64,000 bases of DNA, taken from the NCBI GenBank assembly GCA_937872515.1, contig CALMSX010000117.1, positions 1-64,000 of the forward strand, read 5' to 3'. Made by a program: the position numbers and the translations under genes. The DNA is from an uncultured Bacteroidota bacterium (GTDB lineage Bacteria > Bacteroidota > Bacteroidia > Chitinophagales > Saprospiraceae). Shown piece after piece: positions 1 to 9,800 of the stretch; positions within the stretch are counted from its first letter, which is position 1, and the number at the start of each line of letters is the position of its first letter. The notes below the pieces were generated by a model. The model made no database searches. It was given only the letters and a program-made list of their open reading frames with translations, and had not been told where the DNA came from.

Positions 1-74
1 AGGGACGAACACGCATGTGATAGGGACGAACACGCATGTGATAGGGACGAACACGTAGGTTCGCCCCTATCACA
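1..74 (+). repeat. 21-bp tandem repeat with terminal inverted repeat, inside the transposase gene
   Basis: The unit agggacgaacacgcatgtgat occurs twice exactly (1-21, 22-42) and a third time in diverged form from 43. It may continue upstream of the window. Bases 37-52 can pair with 59-74 (16 bp, one mismatch, 6-base loop), so the last unit ends in a hairpin. The period is a multiple of three and keeps the transposase frame open. Confidence 0.85.
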
Positions 75-279
75 CGTTGTACAATGGTTTAAAACGATGA
101 CGACCAATGAATACATTCGGGGGGTGAAAAATTCAAATTGGCAACCATTCCGTGGGAAATTATGGCAACGCAATTATTATGAACACATCATCCGCAACGA
201 TCAATCCTATCATCGCATCGCAAAATACATTATCGACAATCCCGCAAAATGGATAGATAAAAAATCAAAAAATTATTGA
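1..279 (+). CDS. REP-associated tyrosine transposase (RAYT, Y1 family), 3' fragment
   Basis: The reading frame is open from the first base of the window, so this is the C-terminal part of a gene that begins outside it. The tail runs QWFKTMTTNEYIRGV, then KLWQRNYYEHIIRN, then AKYIIDNPAKW, the conserved C-terminal signature of Y1-type (IS200-like) transposases of the RAYT group. These proteins act on REP-like palindromes and are usually single-copy domesticated transposases rather than complete insertion sequences. The catalytic HUH and tyrosine residues would lie upstream and cannot be seen. Unusually, the part just before the signature consists of 21-bp tandem repeats read in frame as RDEHACD. 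An ATG at 97 exists, but the homology continues upstream of it, so it is not the true start. Confidence 0.8.
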   Translation, partial: RDEHACDRDEHACDRDEHVGSPLSHVVQWFKTMTTNEYIRGVKNSNWQPFRGKLWQRNYYEHIIRNDQSYHRIAKYIIDNPAKWIDKKSKNY

Positions 280-591
280 AATTTACGGGATCATTTTTTG
301 GGACGACCAAAACAAAAAATCCAAAGCCAATAATTTTAATTTGGTCAACCATCTTATTTATATGACCTTTCTCTCCCATTTGTCGCCCTGCTTACCAAAA
401 TAATTGTGTTAATAGTCATGCAGGACACCATTATTCGGTATGAGCATGGATTGTAGGTGCCGCTACATCATAATTTAATTTATCACTTCGTTTTCCCCAA
501 GTCAGATCAATGCGAAAAATCAACTTTGGTTGCGTCCCGGATGCGACCCTCTTTCGTATTGGCATTTTGTTAAACTAAACACAATTACGAA
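280..591. other. Intergenic, no feature recognised
   Basis: About 310 bases between the transposase fragment and the glycosyltransferase. I see no convincing ORF, RNA gene, hairpin or TAnnTTTG box. It presumably holds the promoter of the glycosyltransferase gene. Confidence 0.4.
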
Positions 592-2040
592 ATGAAATAC
601 GCGACGCTTATCCACATTTTAGTTTTGGGTTTCTTTTTGCGCTTACACTATGCCCATTTGGATCCCTACCTCCATGCCTGGGATGAAAGGTACCATGCGC
701 TGGTAGCCAAAAACCTTATGGATGACCCGCTCTTACCCCTCCTCAGGGCCGAACCTCTTGTGCCTTATGACGATAAGGCCTGGTGTTGTAACCATATCTG
801 GGTGCACAAACAACCTTTGTTTATGTGGCAGATGGCAGCCAGCATGGCCATTTTTGGTGTTTCTGAATTTGCCATGAGATACCCGTCAGTCCTCATGGGC
901 TGCCTCATGATCTTACTTTGTTTTCGCATAACCATGTTATTGACCCAACATTGGATGACCTCCATTGTGGCTGCCCTGATCATGAGCACTTCTAATTACC
1001 ACCTCGAACAAGTTTCCGGCTGGATCGGCATGGACCACAACGATGTTGCATTTTCATTTTACATTTTAGCCTCTATATGGGCTTATGCAGAGTATAGATT
1101 AAAAAATAAATTGTTTTGGGCTCTTTTGGTAGGAGTTTTTTGTGGCCTGGCCATGCTCAATAAGTGGTTGACAGGACTATTGGTTTTTTTGCCATGGACC
1201 TTACTTTCCATCTATCATTTTTATATTGAAAAAAAGGTAAAAATGATAGTTCCAATTTTCCTGGCCTTAATTACCAGTTTTGCCATCTTTCTGCCCTGGC
1301 AAGTTTATTTATTTCACCAGTTTCCAGAGTTAGCCAGATACGAAATGACCTACAATCAGCGCCATCTCACGGAGGTACTGGAAGGCCATGGTGGCAGCGC
1401 CGTATTTTATCTGGAACGATTCCCCCAATATTTTGGTACCCAACTGTACCTTCTCGTACCCGCTGGTATTTGGGTAGCCTGGTACCATAGAAAGAGATTT
1501 GACCTTGCATTAAATTATACCCTAAGCCTGTGTTTGTTGGTGGTCTTGTTTTTCTTTTCCATAGTAGCACAAACCAAACTGCCGTCTTATGTATTTATCA
1601 TTGCCCCCATTGGCTTTATCTACATTGCCATCGCCATCAATGCCCTTTTTGATCTCCTGCCAACGCTCTCCTCAAAAACAGCCCTGCTGACCGTAGTGTG
1701 CCTAAGCAGCCTCAGTTACCTCAACACGATAATGAAAAGAAAAGACAATGCAGAAAGACAGACTATGATAGAAAACACACGGATTTACAAATCGCTCAAA
1801 GGCCTTTTACCCCAAAACTACCATACAATCATCAACGCCAACTCCTACGAAGACATTGACATCATGTTTTTCAATGATGGCATCACCGCCTACCACTGGT
1901 GGCCCGATGAAAAATATGCGGATAGCCTGGCTCAAAAGGGAGTGCTCCTAGCATCCATGCCCAATCGCGGCGCCTATGTGTTACCCTACAAATACGCCTC
2001 TTACCCCGGACTGCATTATCTCAATGTGTCTTATAAATAA
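592..2040 (+). CDS. GT39/ArnT-like membrane glycosyltransferase (GT-C fold)
   Basis: A 482-residue polytopic membrane protein with about ten hydrophobic segments. The N-terminus has the GT-C layout: a first membrane helix, then a periplasmic loop with the acidic motif AWDERYHALVAKNLM, in which the DE pair corresponds to the catalytic acidic residues of ArnT/PMT-type enzymes. A second loop contains MDHNDVAFSFYILAS. Such enzymes move a sugar from a polyprenyl-phosphate donor to lipid A, protein or another surface acceptor. Neither donor nor acceptor can be inferred here. The gene stands alone, with a transposase fragment upstream and a terminator hairpin downstream. The ATG at 592 directly precedes the first hydrophobic segment, which supports this start. 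The fold class is fairly sure; the exact substrate is unknown. Confidence 0.8.
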   Translation: MKYATLIHILVLGFFLRLHYAHLDPYLHAWDERYHALVAKNLMDDPLLPLLRAEPLVPYDDKAWCCNHIWVHKQPLFMWQMAASMAIFGVSEFAMRYPSVLMGCLMILLCFRITMLLTQHWMTSIVAALIMSTSNYHLEQVSGWIGMDHNDVAFSFYILASIWAYAEYRLKNKLFWALLVGVFCGLAMLNKWLTGLLVFLPWTLLSIYHFYIEKKVKMIVPIFLALITSFAIFLPWQVYLFHQFPELARYEMTYNQRHLTEVLEGHGGSAVFYLERFPQYFGTQLYLLVPAGIWVAWYHRKRFDLALNYTLSLCLLVVLFFFSIVAQTKLPSYVFIIAPIGFIYIAIAINALFDLLPTLSSKTALLTVVCLSSLSYLNTIMKRKDNAERQTMIENTRIYKSLKGLLPQNYHTIINANSYEDIDIMFFNDGITAYHWWPDEKYADSLAQKGVLLASMPNRGAYVLPYKYASYPGLHYLNVSYK

Positions 2041-2398
2041 GGTTATTTTGCGGGATGCACGTTTTCCCACAACAATTTCTCTATGTTGGGGACAGGAGGT
2101 GCTTTGGGATGTTGATGTTAAGGCGCAAAATATTGCGCAGCTACGGGTGTTTCAAAAATGAATAACACTATAAAATTCTTCTTCCAAATTGGGACACATG
2201 CGCCGTTGCTGGTTCCCTACACCCTTGAAAGGGCGTTAGAAAAGATGCTCCGCTGCTGGATGAGAATTGAAGTCGCCAATCGCGTCGCTCGTGGTTTCTT
2301 CACTAAAATGCTCCCTACATGCCAACGGCAAATAGGGAGCATTTTTTTGGCTTCGCCAAACCGTTCAGTCACACCTCTGATCCCTCCGACACCTCCGT
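2041..2398. other. Convergent intergenic region with terminator
   Basis: Region between the plus-strand glycosyltransferase and the minus-strand glucanase operon. It contains the hairpin at 2305-2347 and, at about 2370-2399, a short run of cacctccgaca-like repeats. That run is the complement of the 9-bp repeat found at 47327-47452. A short open frame at 2158-2406 has no protein-like features. Confidence 0.5.
2305..2347 (+). terminator. Intrinsic terminator
   Basis: Arms aaaatgctcccta (2305-2317) and tagggagcatttt (from 2333) form a perfect stem with a 15-base loop, followed by a run of seven T. It would end transcription from the glycosyltransferase gene. The A-rich left arm could also slow minus-strand transcription coming from the convergent glucanase operon. 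Confidence 0.85.
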
Positions 2399-3628
2399 CT
2401 ACTTGAATACCCGCACATAATCCACAATCATACGTTGCGGCATGGGTGTGCTGCCATCCGGATTGCCGGGCAGGTTGCCACCCACCGCAATGTTAAAGAT
2501 GAAAAAGAAGTTTTTGTTGAATGGGTAAATAGCACTGCCTGTAGTGGCAGGAGTGACCGTGTAAAAAGGTACGTCATCTACCAGGTATTCTATTTTATCG
2601 GCTTGCCAGTTGATAGAGAATACGTGGAATTCATCCTGGAAGTTTTTATTTCCGGGCAGGTAATAAGAAGTGCCTTTGTATTGGTGATTGGCTACATTGT
2701 TGCCAAAGTGTACGGTGCCCAATACCCTGTTGGGCAGGTCACCGGTGAGCTCCATGATGTCGATTTCGCCACAGGCAGGCCAGCCTACTACATCGATGTT
2801 GGATCCCAGCATCCACAGGGCGGGCCAGATACCTTTGCCTTTGGGTAGGGCAGCACGAATATCGATCCTGCCGTATTTAAATACTTTTTTACCCTTGGTT
2901 ACCAGTCGGCTGGATGTGTAATCCCGATTAGCAAAAGACTGTTTTTTGGCGGTGATTACTAGATTCCCATCTACCAGGGTGGTATTGTCTTCGCGGTAAT
3001 ATTGCAATTCATTGTTGCCCCATCCGCAGTTATTGGGACATCCATCTCCTGTTTCAAAGCTCCACCAGTTGGTATTGAGGCTTGTTCCATTGAATTCATC
3101 GGCCCATTCGAGGGTCATGCCGGGATATTCTGTGGGTGTAGTATATCCGCCGGAAGGAATGGTAAGTCCTGCCGCATTGTCATCGTCATCTTTGAGGGTA
3201 ATGATGAGTTTTTGCACCGGAACTGTGATGTTTTTAGGATTGAAGAAGCTCAGTTCAATGGTCTCTTTGGTTTCAATGACTTCGTCTCCTTTGAGTACCA
3301 GGGTAATGCTTTTGGTTGTTTCTCCCTCTGTAAATACAAGTGGGCTGCTGGTTTTTATTTCGTAGTCAATGCCCGTCTCTGCTGTGCCACCGGCAACCAA
3401 AAAGGAGACCACTCCATTGGCTGTTGCAACTCCCTCAAGTTTAAGATCAAGGGTTAGGGATTGATCTACATCGGCTTCTTCCAGGGTATAGTCCTGGAAA
3501 GTCATTTTAGGCAGATTTTGGGCATCGGGCTGTCCATCATCATCTTCACTACATGAACTGATGAAGAGGGTGGTGATTGCCAGCAATGCACCAAAAAGTA
3601 AAAAATATTTAAATGAAATTGTTTTCAT
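2399..3628 (-). CDS. Lipoprotein GH16 endo-beta-glucanase with Calx-beta domain
   Basis: 409 residues. A lipoprotein signal peptide ends in LFISSC, with the lipidated Cys at about 26 followed by an acidic SEDDD stretch, typical of surface-exposed Bacteroidota lipoproteins. Residues 42-148 form a Calx-beta domain. Residues 170-409 form a GH16 domain with the catalytic ExDxxE signature in GEIDIMELTG (near residue 285), and laminarinase-type motifs GWGNNELQYY and GIWPALWMLG. GH16 enzymes with this signature hydrolyse beta-1,3 or mixed-linkage glucans by a retaining mechanism. It is the last gene of the SusC/SusD operon, 10 bases after the neighbouring GH16 gene. The most likely role is cutting laminarin-like glucan at the cell surface. 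The exact linkage preference is inference. Confidence 0.93.
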   Translation of the reverse strand: MKTISFKYFLLFGALLAITTLFISSCSEDDDGQPDAQNLPKMTFQDYTLEEADVDQSLTLDLKLEGVATANGVVSFLVAGGTAETGIDYEIKTSSPLVFTEGETTKSITLVLKGDEVIETKETIELSFFNPKNITVPVQKLIITLKDDDDNAAGLTIPSGGYTTPTEYPGMTLEWADEFNGTSLNTNWWSFETGDGCPNNCGWGNNELQYYREDNTTLVDGNLVITAKKQSFANRDYTSSRLVTKGKKVFKYGRIDIRAALPKGKGIWPALWMLGSNIDVVGWPACGEIDIMELTGDLPNRVLGTVHFGNNVANHQYKGTSYYLPGNKNFQDEFHVFSINWQADKIEYLVDDVPFYTVTPATTGSAIYPFNKNFFFIFNIAVGGNLPGNPDGSTPMPQRMIVDYVRVFK

Positions 3629-3638
3629 GATGTCTTTT

Positions 3639-4475
3639 TTAAAAATCTTTTATTATTTGATAAACGCGGATGTAATCTACATACATTTTTTGTGGCCAGA
3701 TGGCTGGGTCAACTCCTTTTTTGCCTCCCCAATTGCCTCCCACAGCCACATTAAAAATGGCGTAGAAATTTTGGTCAAAGGGCCAGGAGGTGTAGCCTTT
3801 TTGATTGTTCTTAAATTTTAAATAAGGCTGCCCATCGAAATAAAAATACATAATCCTATCGTCCCAGTACATGCCGTATGTGTGGAATTCATCACCCAGA
3901 TCGGCAGCAAAAAGGGCCTTCCCTACCTGGGTGCCATTGATGTGGTTGTGATCCTGACAATGCAGGGTGCCATAAACAGAATCGGGCTCAAAACCCACGT
4001 ATTCCATAATGTCGATTTCTCCACTGGCGGGCCAGCCTCCATACTTCCATTCTTCGGGCAGCATCCAGAATGCCGGCCATACACCGCGACCCTTCGGTAC
4101 TTTGATGCGGGCTTCAACATATCCGTACTTCCAGCTGGCCTTGTTTTTGGTAGTAATGCGGGCTGAGGTATAAGGGCGATCTGCATTTCCAGTGGCTCTG
4201 GCTTCTATTACTAAATGGCCTTCCTCTTGTCTGGTGTTGAGAATATCAGCTGAGGTGTAATACTGCAGCTCATTGTTGCCCCATCCACATACCTGCGGAC
4301 AGCCATTGCCTACATCGTAGGTCCATTTACTACTATCAGGCAATCCGGTGCCGTCAAACTCATCCGACCAGATCATCTCTTTCCACATCCTTCCGCCCTG
4401 GGCCAAAAGATGCGAGGTATTTATTGTTATAAATAAAAACCCTAAGATGAGTTTTGTTATATTTTTCCTGCTCAT
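3639..4475 (-). CDS. Exported GH16 endo-beta-glucanase (laminarinase-like)
   Basis: 278 residues. A Sec signal peptide (about 1-25, ending HLLAQ) is followed directly by a single GH16 domain that fills the rest of the protein. It has the same motifs as the next gene: WSDEFDG at the start, CGWGNNELQYYT, GVWPAFWMLP, and the catalytic GEIDIMEYVG (near residues 152-160). There is no lipobox and no T9SS tail, so it is predicted to be periplasmic or released, in contrast to the lipoprotein GH16 downstream. Its start codon overlaps the stop of the upstream PKD lipoprotein gene in an ATGA, so the two are translationally coupled. The two GH16 genes probably arose by duplication, with one later joined to Calx-beta and a lipid anchor. 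Confidence 0.93.
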   Translation of the reverse strand: MSRKNITKLILGFLFITINTSHLLAQGGRMWKEMIWSDEFDGTGLPDSSKWTYDVGNGCPQVCGWGNNELQYYTSADILNTRQEEGHLVIEARATGNADRPYTSARITTKNKASWKYGYVEARIKVPKGRGVWPAFWMLPEEWKYGGWPASGEIDIMEYVGFEPDSVYGTLHCQDHNHINGTQVGKALFAADLGDEFHTYGMYWDDRIMYFYFDGQPYLKFKNNQKGYTSWPFDQNFYAIFNVAVGGNWGGKKGVDPAIWPQKMYVDYIRVYQIIKDF

Positions 4476-5299
4476 TGTCTGACAAAAGTAAGTTCAAACC
4501 ATCCTTCTGCTGCAGGTACCCCATTGGCCGCGCGCAAACGGATGCGCACTACCAGTTTGCTCTCAGTCAATTGCACTACATCCATGATGTTGTCTGCATC
4601 CATTACCCCCATAAATTGATCATCGGGAATAATGATTTGGTCTCTGCCCCCGGTGCCGGTTCCTTCCGAAAAAACAAAGGTAGCTACTCCCGGATCCAAG
4701 GGTTGCACTTTATAGCCATCCCATGGATTGACAGAAGCACCATTGTTCTTATTTTGGAAAACGAATCCATCAAATGTAAAACAAAAACCATCATCATATT
4801 GTGCGTCCTGCAAGCCACCTGCTGGAGCTGTGTACCAGGAATAGTCATCATAAGTGGGACCCACTTTTACAGCTCCTGCTTCTCTTGTAAAGGTCCAGCA
4901 CCTGCCTTGTGGAAAACACTCACCTGTTAAAAGTGATAATTTATTAGAACAACCCTGAGCCGCATTGTCTGCGATTTCAATTTTTTTACTGATGGAAGTG
5001 GTGCCACTGCCATCGGCTTGAGAAACAAAAAGGCTCATGGTATAACTGCCCTTCTTAGGATAAAAAATGGTATCAACAGCTTCCGTTGAATTGGCGGGCA
5101 GTCCTCCGGGGAATGACCAAAGTCGTTGGAAACTGCCGGGGGTATTGTCTTTTACGATAAAGGTATTGCCATCGATCGCAGTAACTTCAATGCTTGGCTT
5201 AGGTGCTTCGCCATTCAAATTATATTCATCGTCTCGTACAGGCTCGCATGCCGTAATCACGGTTATCAAAGCCAGCAGTATATAAAATCTATGTTTCAT
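4472..5299 (-). CDS. PKD-like surface lipoprotein of the beta-glucan locus (possible glycan-binding protein)
   Basis: 275 residues. A lipoprotein signal peptide, LLALITVITAC, has its Cys near residue 18. Residues of about 35-110 look like a PKD/Ig-like fold (FQRLWSFPGG, then GSYTMSLFVSQADG). The rest, with CWTFTREAGAVKVGP and a Trp-rich middle, is not a family I can name, but it resembles a beta-sandwich carbohydrate-binding module. It sits between susD and the GH16 genes, the usual place for a SusE/SusF or SGBP-B-like protein, which binds the polysaccharide at the surface. It overlaps the following GH16 gene by 4 bases. The binding role is inferred from position and architecture; no catalytic motif is visible. 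Confidence 0.8.
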   Translation of the reverse strand: MKHRFYILLALITVITACEPVRDDEYNLNGEAPKPSIEVTAIDGNTFIVKDNTPGSFQRLWSFPGGLPANSTEAVDTIFYPKKGSYTMSLFVSQADGSGTTSISKKIEIADNAAQGCSNKLSLLTGECFPQGRCWTFTREAGAVKVGPTYDDYSWYTAPAGGLQDAQYDDGFCFTFDGFVFQNKNNGASVNPWDGYKVQPLDPGVATFVFSEGTGTGGRDQIIIPDDQFMGVMDADNIMDVVQLTESKLVVRIRLRAANGVPAAEGWFELTFVRQ

Positions 5300-5319
5300 T
5301 GTTAATTACATTTAAGTGA

Positions 5320-6804
5320 TCAATAACCAGGATTTTGAGTAAGGGCTCCGTTGGTGGCCTGGATTTGTGATTCTGGTATAGGAAACAGTTCATGCACGCC
5401 TGCCCTGAATCCATAGATGCCCAAAACTTCTGTCGCTTGGCCTGTTCTAACCAGATCAAAAAAGCGGTGGGCTTCCAGACCGAGTTCTAGCCTGCGCTCT
5501 CTGTAAATGGCTTTAAGCAAATCATTGCCGCTGGCTGTTACATCGGGTATCTTAACCCTCCTGCGCACGAGGTTGAGTGAAGTGCGGGCTGCATTCTCAT
5601 CTCCGCTGTGAAAGGCTGCTTCTGCGTGCATGAGCAATACGTCTGAATATCTAATCACCCTGTCATTGCTGCCTCCATTCGGATTGGGATCACCAAAAGG
5701 AGCATCTTCGCTTTTGTTGTTGAAATATTTTTTGGAGTAGTACTGGTGAGGCAAGCCACCGGTAGCATCCCTGGTAAAGATACCTCTGTCGCCCATGGGC
5801 TCTCCTTCGCGGAAGACGGTAGACTTTAAACGTGGATCTTCAAAGCCTTCTTTAAAAAACTCGCTTACAAAATTTTGGGTAGGAATGTTAAAGCCATAGC
5901 CGGCAAACTGTCCTCTCGCCCTTTGGAATACATTCGTAAAGCTTCCTTCATTGGCATTGTTTTTACCCCAGTTACCACCTGAGGCATTCATGTATTGAAT
6001 TTCAAAGACAGACTCGCTATTGTTCTCGCCATCTTCTGTGAAAATATCAGCATACTCGGGTGTAAGGCTGTACTCATTGCTGGCCACGATAGCCTCTGCG
6101 GTTGATTTTGCCTTTGCCCAGTTTTTACGCCACAGGCAGGTTTTAACCAATAAGGCCTGGGCTGTCCCTTTGGTGATTCTACCAAGGTCGGCAGCTGCAT
6201 ACTCGCTGCGCAGCCATAGAGCTGGAATGGCCTGGTCGAGATCATCTTCGATCAGCAGCCAGATTTCTTCAGCATTGGTGCGTGGCAAGTTGTATTCTGA
6301 AGGAGCAAGTACATGGTCGGCCTTGGGCACCGCTCCAAACATGGTAACGAGGTTGTAAAAATTCCAGGCACGGATAAATCTCGCCTCTCCCAGAATTCTG
6401 GCCTTCAGTTTTTCATCCATGACTATGTCCGGTACTTTTTCCAACACTACATTGGCGCGGTAGATGCCTTCGTAATTGGCACTCCACTCAGACTCCAACA
6501 AGGTGGTGTTTGACTTGCCGGTAAAAGATTCAAGCTGAAGCAATTCATTGACATCGTTGTCGCCTGATCCGCCTTTGATAGCATCATCGCTCATGATATC
6601 GCCCCAAAACCAGCGGAAGTGGCCGGCCGGTGAAATTTGAAATTGCAGAGAGGCATAAGCTGCATTCACCGCAGCTATGGCATCCTCTTCGGTGCGGTAA
6701 AAATTATCTTCGGTTACTCCAATGATGGGACTCTTTTCCAGAAAATCTTTCTGACAAGAAACGAAGACAAATAACAATAATAGGGTTATAATTTTTGTTT
6801 GCAT
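5320..6804 (-). CDS. susD-like: SusD/RagB family glycan-binding outer membrane lipoprotein
   Basis: About 494 residues from the ATG at 6804. This start gives a proper lipoprotein signal, with hydrophobic FVFVSCQKDFLEK. An upstream in-frame ATG at 6834 would begin inside the end of the susC gene and spoil the signal peptide. SusD-family features are the N-terminal motif SPIIGVTEDNFYRTEEDA, tetratricopeptide-like helices (ARFIRAWNFYNLVTMFGAVP), and the C-terminal RRRLELGLEAHRFFDLVRTG, ending in NPGY. SusD forms the lid on a SusC barrel and delivers oligosaccharides to it. The start is 11 bases after the susC stop, so the two are co-transcribed. In this locus the ligand is probably beta-glucan fragments made by the GH16 enzymes. 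Confidence 0.95.
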   Translation of the reverse strand: MQTKIITLLLLFVFVSCQKDFLEKSPIIGVTEDNFYRTEEDAIAAVNAAYASLQFQISPAGHFRWFWGDIMSDDAIKGGSGDNDVNELLQLESFTGKSNTTLLESEWSANYEGIYRANVVLEKVPDIVMDEKLKARILGEARFIRAWNFYNLVTMFGAVPKADHVLAPSEYNLPRTNAEEIWLLIEDDLDQAIPALWLRSEYAAADLGRITKGTAQALLVKTCLWRKNWAKAKSTAEAIVASNEYSLTPEYADIFTEDGENNSESVFEIQYMNASGGNWGKNNANEGSFTNVFQRARGQFAGYGFNIPTQNFVSEFFKEGFEDPRLKSTVFREGEPMGDRGIFTRDATGGLPHQYYSKKYFNNKSEDAPFGDPNPNGGSNDRVIRYSDVLLMHAEAAFHSGDENAARTSLNLVRRRVKIPDVTASGNDLLKAIYRERRLELGLEAHRFFDLVRTGQATEVLGIYGFRAGVHELFPIPESQIQATNGALTQNPGY

Positions 6805-6815
6805 GGTCTTAGTAT

Positions 6816-9800
6816 TTAGAAGCTGATACTGCATCCGGTCATGAAGGTCCTGGCACTGGGGTAAAAGCCCCTGTCTATGCCAATTTCAAGACTTCCGTTG
6901 ATGTTGCCAATCTCCGGATCGTAGCCGCTGTAGTTGGTAAATGTGATTAGGTTCTGGGCCGATACGTATACTTTTACCTGGCTCAGTCTTACCTTGGTAA
7001 GCATGGTAACAGGCAGGTAATAGGATAGCTGTAAGGTTTTTAAACGCAGGTAACTGCCATCTTCCACAAATCGATCTGACACCCTTGCATTTTGATTGGG
7101 GTCATTGAGGTTTACCCTGGGCTGTGAATTGGATGTACCCGGTCCCGTCCATCTCTCGAGTACGGAAGAAGGTCTGTTGACATAGGTAAAGTCATACCTG
7201 GTGGTTGAATTGTAAATGTCATTGCCCTGGCTTCCCTGTGCAAATAAGCTCAATTCAAAGTTTTTATATTTCATTTCTGCATTGAAGCCATAAGTGAAAT
7301 CAGGGGTAGGGTTGCCAATGATGGTGCGATCGTTCTGATCGATGATACCGTTGCCATCGAGGTCTTTAAATTTGATATCACCCGGTGCGGTACCTTCATT
7401 TTGGCGGGCATGACTTTCTACTTCTTGTTGGGTCTGGAAGATGCCTTCGGTAACGAAACCGTAAAAAGAAGCTATCGGATACCCCACATCGGTAATGGCT
7501 GCATTGGCGTTTGCCGACTGCACATATCCAGAATAAACAGGCTGTCCGCCAAGGCCCAGTCCGGTCACCTTGCTATCCACCAGCGATAAGTTGCCACCTA
7601 CATTGTATTGTAAGGCGTGATCGGAATTGCGATAAGTAAGTGAAAACTCCCAGCCGGAGTTTAAGGCGGTAGCTACGTTTTGGATCGGCGCGTTGGTACC
7701 AGCTACCAGGGGAATAGGAGCTGCATACAACATATCAGATGTTTTTTTGCGATAGTAGTCAACAGTCGCGTTCACCCTGCCTTCCAGCAATTCTACATCC
7801 ACACCTACATCGGTCTGGGTGCTGGTCTCCCATTTGAGGTCGGGGTTGGGTGAAGTCAATGCCACACTTCCATTGGTGATGATCTCACCGGGACCAAAGG
7901 CATAATTTTGACCTTTTTCTACAATGGTGGTAAAAGAGTAGTCACCTATACGATCATTGCCATTTTGACCCCAGCTGGCCCTTACCTTCAAATTACTAAT
8001 GGTAGGCCATTGCCAGAAATCTTCAGCGGTTACCTTCCAGCCTGCTGAAAAAGAAGGGAAGTAACCAAATCGGTTGTTGCGTCCAAACCTGGATGAGCCA
8101 TCAGCCCTCAGGGTAGCAGAAAACAAATATTTGTCATCGAGTCCATAATACGCTTTTCCAAAGTAAGAAAGCAGTGATGACTCATAAGCATATTGATACG
8201 CCGTTTGTGAGGCGATTGGATCAATGGTATTGGAAATAAACGCATCCTTCACATCATTGGAAGGCAGATTGGTATTGCCCCCTCCACTGCCATCAAATCG
8301 ATTGGCGAGGGCTGAAGTACCGGTGATGAGGGTCAATTTGTGGCGATCGGCAAAGGCGGTCTGCCAGGTAAAAAAGTTTTCCCACTGCCAGTTTCTCCAC
8401 TGATTGTTGCCAACGCCTACACTGTTGACCCTGTTTTTTTCTGCTGCCGGTGCCTCTGAAACACTGGGCACATTCGACAAGTCAAATCTTGGGTTAAAGG
8501 TACGTTGGATGGCAAAGGTGGCATCCATGCTGGCAGAAGATCTAAAGCTGAGCCCTTTGCCCAGTTTGATGTCGGCATAGGCATTTCCCACTATGCGGTT
8601 GCTGGTCCAGGTATTGTGGGTCTGATAGATACCATTGACCGGATTGGCTATATCGGTGTCTGCATAGGTAGAATAAGCAAAGGTGCCATCTGCCTTGTAC
8701 ACAGGGGTCACGGGATCCATGTTGAGTGCCCTGATGATGGGTGAATTGTATTGGCTGTTTTCGGTAAGGCCATTTCTTTTTAACCAGGTAAATGCCAGGT
8801 TTGAACCCAGGGTTAGCCAGCTTTTGGTTTCATGGGTGTTGTTGAGTCTTACCGTAGCTCGCTGGAAGTTGGCCTTGGGTCCACCTACAATTCCGTCCTG
8901 GGTAAAATAATTGGCGGATAGGGTATAGGTAGATTTGGGTCCTCCACCTGTAGCGGTGATCTGGTGACTCATGATAGGAGCTGTTTCAAAAATAGCTTCC
9001 TGCCAATCAGTTCCTTCACCCAGAGCTGCCGGATTGTTGAACTCGGGCAGTGGCGTCTTACCTGCCGCTATATAGGCTTCATTTTGCAAGGTCGCATACT
9101 CTCTGGCATTGAGCAGGTCGATGAGTCGGGCCACTCTTTGCACGCCATAATAAAAATCATAGCTGATGGTGCCTTGTTTTTCTTTGCTTCCTTTTTTGGT
9201 GGTAATGAGTACCACTCCATTGGCTCCTCTGGAACCGTAGATGGCAGAAGAGGCTGCGTCTTTGAGGATGTCTATGTTTTCAATGTCGTTGGGATTGAGA
9301 AAGTCGAGTCCATCTACCGCTACACCATCTACAATATAGAGGGGGTCACTGTTGTTGATGGTACCTATGCCCCGGATCCTAACCGTGAGCGGACTACCCG
9401 GTGACCCGGAACTCTGGGCTACCTGTACACCGGCTACCTTGCCCTGCAGGGCTTGTTCAACCCTGAGGATGGGCCGCTCCGCCAGGTCTTTTGATTTAAT
9501 GCTGGCCACACTGCCGCTGATCTCTGATCTTTTTTGGGTGGTATATCCTACAACCACTACCTCATCGAGTTGTGAGCTGTTTTCAGCAAGGGTAACATCG
9601 ATGGTGGTGCGGTCTCCCACTATTTCTTCAACGGTGGTGTAACCGATGTATGAAAACACCAGCACATCGGCCTTACTCTTCACCTCAAGTGAATACTTGC
9701 CATCGAGGTCGGTTATGGTTCCGTTGTCAGTACCCTTGATGTAAACACTGACGCCGATGGCAGCATCTGTATTGTCTGCAAATCGCACCACACCTGTAAT

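Noticed and set aside
2158..2406. Open frame of 82 codons after the glycosyltransferase
   Set aside because: It runs through the terminator hairpin and a repeat trace and has no protein-like features.
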